Below, piece by piece: positions 20,635 to 22,533 of a stretch of 22,533 bases of DNA. Both the position numbers and the translations under genes were made by a program. Source of the stretch: Fonticula-like sp. SCN 57-25 (lineage: Eukaryota > Nucleariida > Rotosphaerida); contig MEDX01000076.1 in the NCBI GenBank assembly GCA_001724245.1, forward strand, positions 1 to 22,533, in the 5' to 3' direction. The notes under the pieces are model-generated. The model did not search any database. It saw only the letters and a program-made list of their open reading frames with translations, and had not been told where the DNA came from. The first letter of the stretch is position 1; each line of letters opens with the position of its first letter.

Positions 20635-21093
20635 CTAGGAACTGTGAATCACTGACCGTTTCGTTTCCTTCACGGTCGACCATCGATCCAGACGACGCGA
20701 CGCCCCTCGACACCGTCACTTACCCACACACGCGCCCACACGTGCTGCGCTTGTCTGGATGTTCATAGGTAGTGCAATAGCGCACACTACAGCTGACTGG
20801 CTGGACGCCCACGCCAATAGGATAACGCGCACACCTCGCAGCATATCTCCGACTGTTCGTGTCTTTTGTACAAATCGCGTAAAATTTGCCCGGTGGCACT
20901 GTTCTTTGTGTGGCTCCCTTTCGTGCACAATACCGGTATGCGTATGGGACACGCTGTCACATTCTCATGACATCGAGAGACAGCGTCGACATCGACATGT
21001 TGCAGCCGTTTATTTATCGAGTACACGACAGCTCATCGTACCCATGCAGCAGCATCCAAATCACACCGCCAGACCACCGCGAGGCTCAAGCTC
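20635..21093. other. 3' flank of the OTUD6 gene
   Basis: This 459-base spacer downstream of the minus-strand deubiquitinase gene includes its poly(A) signal. No ORF is supported. A GTAAGT donor-like string occurs on the minus strand near 20727 without a convincing partner. Confidence 0.4.
21009..21014 (-). terminator. Poly(A) signal AATAAA for the OTUD6 gene
   Basis: TTTATT on the plus strand reads AATAAA on the minus strand, 80 bases past the stop codon at 21094. An overlapping ATAAAT strengthens the site. Confidence 0.5.
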
Positions 21094-22225
21094 TCAAGCG
21101 TTTTCTTCGACTGAATTGTAGTGCTCTCCAAGGCCGTACTCATGCTTATGATATCTAATTCACAGCGTGAGTAGTCGAATATTTAAATACCAGAGCATAC
21201 GCGAGGCGAATCGGTGTAGCATCACCGTAATCTTCTCCAATAACAAGCCTGGGTGCTGTCGCTGTGAAAATGTGTACCGGGCGGCGCAATGCATGAGAAA
21301 GAGCCGTAATCTGATTTCGAACGTGAGTGACCACTCATTTATCGCAGCAACAAGCAAAATACGACTCCTCGCACCTCCAGCTGCCCACCCCACATCGACG
21401 TGCTCTCCAGACTTTTCAGATACTCATTGAACCCGGTCTCTGCAACAAATACTGTAAATTACATGCAAAGGACGCGTTCATTCATACCATCCAAAATTGG
21501 CTCCCCCTCTGCGTCCGTCACGAACGGCATAAAATCATCAGCATGGCTACGCATGTAATCGGCAGCAGCACGCCGCAAGGACGCCTGCTCTTTGTAGCGC
21601 TCGTCACTTTGCTGAGCAGCAATGGCATAAAACAGACTGCAAAAGGTCAGAACCACTCGGGAGACATTCGAAAATAGGACGCACCAGTTCCCGTCAGCAG
21701 GCACCCGTTTAATGGACAGTTTCAACTGAGACAATAATGCTACAAGCGCCGCATCTTCCTCAGCGCGGAGGTTCGGGGCTGCGGCAGCGTCGCGCTCTGC
21801 CTCCTCCCGAGCTTCGCTCTCCTTTTCAGCCTTTCGCGTCTACGAGGGTGAGTTAGCTCGGTGCATATTCCAGGCGAGACGTCGCGTACCCTTCGCTTGG
21901 CGGCTCTGGTGACGCGCGGAACAGGCGAGGCCTCTGACTGCGACTCTGTGTCCGCATTCTGATTTTCTGCAACGGGTACCGCGTTCGCAGTGTCAGCTGA
22001 AGGGGCCGGCGAAGCAAACAAGTCCTTGTGTGCCTCACGGAACTCGCGCTCCTCGCGGCTCTGACGATCAGCTAGGTCAGACTCCATCTGAGCGATCTGC
22101 ACAACAGAGTCCTTTTTCTTCTTCTTGTCCCCGACCGAGGCGCTCTTTTTTACTCGCATCACTTCGGCCTTCAGTGCGCGAATTTCGCTGCGGTGGCGTT
22201 CCTGAAGCTCCTCCCAGGTCTCCAT
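21094..22225 (-). CDS. OTUD6: OTU-family deubiquitinase, OTUD6 type (yeast OTU2-like)
   Basis: Six exons, 22225-21890, 21839-21685, 21636-21488, 21439-21375, 21310-21191 and 21144-21094, give 291 residues, nearly the length of human OTUD6B. OTU proteases cleave ubiquitin chains; OTUD6/OTU2 is tied to ribosomes and translation initiation. The N-terminal half is a charged coiled coil (WEELQERHRSEIRALKAEV, then DKKKKK). The catalytic loop is PADGNCLFYAI with D161 and C164, assembled across a splice that cuts the Cys codon. MRSHADDFMPF and SMWGGQLEITALSHAL are family blocks; the His loop HEYGLGEHYNSV carries catalytic H283. The last intron's acceptor was taken as CATAAG because the nearer TTAG puts a stop in frame. 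A frame-open extension upstream of 22225 to 22384 is rejected, since METWEEL starts the family's helix with a good context. It shares a 198-base divergent promoter with the PBDC1 gene. Confidence 0.92.
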
Positions 22226-22423
22226 GGCGCGCGCGTGCGGTGTTGGTTGTTGATAGTAGTGAGGATGATGATGCAAACTGCAAACCAATACACATCGCGG
22301 CGCAGCGTGACATCTGCGTGACATCGCGAGGGTGCAAGCAGCAGGTGCGTGTTTCGCGGTAGCGAGAGTGCACAAAGCACACATTCTTACCTTTTCGTAC
22401 TTGTTACTCTATAATATACGTCT
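22226..22423. promoter_or_regulatory. Compact divergent promoter, OTUD6 / PBDC1
   Basis: The two start codons face away from each other across 198 bases. A short ATAATATA element lies at about 22411-22418, immediately before the plus-strand ATG. A GATGATGATG run lies near 22262-22271. No named operator is recognised. Confidence 0.4.
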
Positions 22424-22533
22424 ATGCAGCAACCAGTGGCAATGGATGCGGAAGGCCCTATTCAGAACCCAGAAGATGTGGAGGCGCAGTGGGCAGTGAA
22501 CGCCGTTCGCTACGCTGAAACCTACGAGGCCCT
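22424..22533 (+). CDS. PBDC1: PBDC1 / YPL225W-like protein, 5' part only
   Basis: The frame opens at ATG 22424 and runs off the window end after 36 codons. The visible text NPEDVEAQWAVNAVRYAETY matches the start of the PBDC1 family (polysaccharide-biosynthesis-domain-containing 1; yeast YPL225W), whose members open with an acidic Asp/Pro segment followed by E.QWA..A..HAE.Y. Recent family work describes the yeast protein as a cotranslational chaperone for elongation factor eEF1A; that is knowledge of the family, not visible here. A second in-frame ATG at 22442 is a less likely start. The 3' part, including any introns, is outside the window. Confidence 0.75.
   Translation, partial: MQQPVAMDAEGPIQNPEDVEAQWAVNAVRYAETYEA

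Noticed and set aside
22226-22384. N-terminal extension of the OTUD6 frame to 22384
   Set aside because: The extension would occupy most of the divergent promoter, is His/Cys-rich without family similarity, and the ATG at 22225 begins the conserved helix.
1-22533. CRISPR array, prophage, insertion sequence or bacterial operon
   Set aside because: Genes are spliced eukaryotic genes; tandem repeats here have no spacer/repeat alternation and no cas-like or transposase genes are present.

Overview
The window is nuclear DNA from a eukaryote, most likely an early-diverging (non-Dikarya) fungus. All the spliced genes use short introns of about 46-97 bases. The donors are mostly GTGCGN or GTACGN, and the acceptors are mostly TAG or CAG. 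Coding DNA is GC-rich and the spacers are AT-richer. A protein with an ERT1/AcuK/RDS2-type PAS region points to fungi. A Rho-kinase with a split PH/C1 tail, an ELM2-SANT-GATA protein and an ATP synthase c-subunit lysine methyltransferase are animal-like genes that, as far as I recall, are typical of basal rather than Dikarya fungi. The phylum cannot be fixed from sequence alone, and a nucleariid or other opisthokont-related protist remains possible.

Layout. 1-653 (+): ATPSCKMT/FAM173-type methyltransferase. 786-2681 (-): ELM2-SANT-GATA chromatin protein. 3091-4484 (-): homeodomain protein with a 13-His tract. 4890-6500 (-): poly-Gln protein of unknown function. 6501-8183: gene-free spacer. 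8184-9269 (-): ERT1/AcuK-like PAS protein without a visible zinc cluster, head to head with 9468-11043 (+), NAR1 of cytosolic iron-sulfur assembly. 11749-16450 (+): ROCK-type kinase. 16981-17990 (+): VTA1 of the ESCRT-III/Vps4 system. 18242-18925: 62-bp minisatellite. 18926-21093: gene-poor tract with a 15-bp and a 145-bp tandem repeat. 21094-22225 (-): OTUD6-type deubiquitinase, head to head with 22424-end (+): PBDC1 homologue, cut by the window edge.

There is no operon and no single pathway. The genes form ordinary eukaryotic neighbourhoods: three minus-strand nuclear-regulator candidates in a row (ELM2, homeodomain, poly-Q), two compact divergent promoters (9270-9467 and 22226-22423), and a plus-strand run NAR1-ROCK-VTA1. 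I rebuilt every spliced model by hand from splice signals, reading phase and family alignment from memory. The exon ends are therefore predictions, though phase closes and totals are divisible by three in every complete model.

No mobile element, CRISPR array, rRNA or credible tRNA was found. The most unusual items are the ROCK tail (an HR1-like Rho-binding motif plus C1, both inserted inside the PH domain), a homeodomain with Asp at the normally invariant Asn51, the PAS regulator without its zinc cluster, the orphan poly-Q protein, and two tandem-repeat arrays with internal structure.
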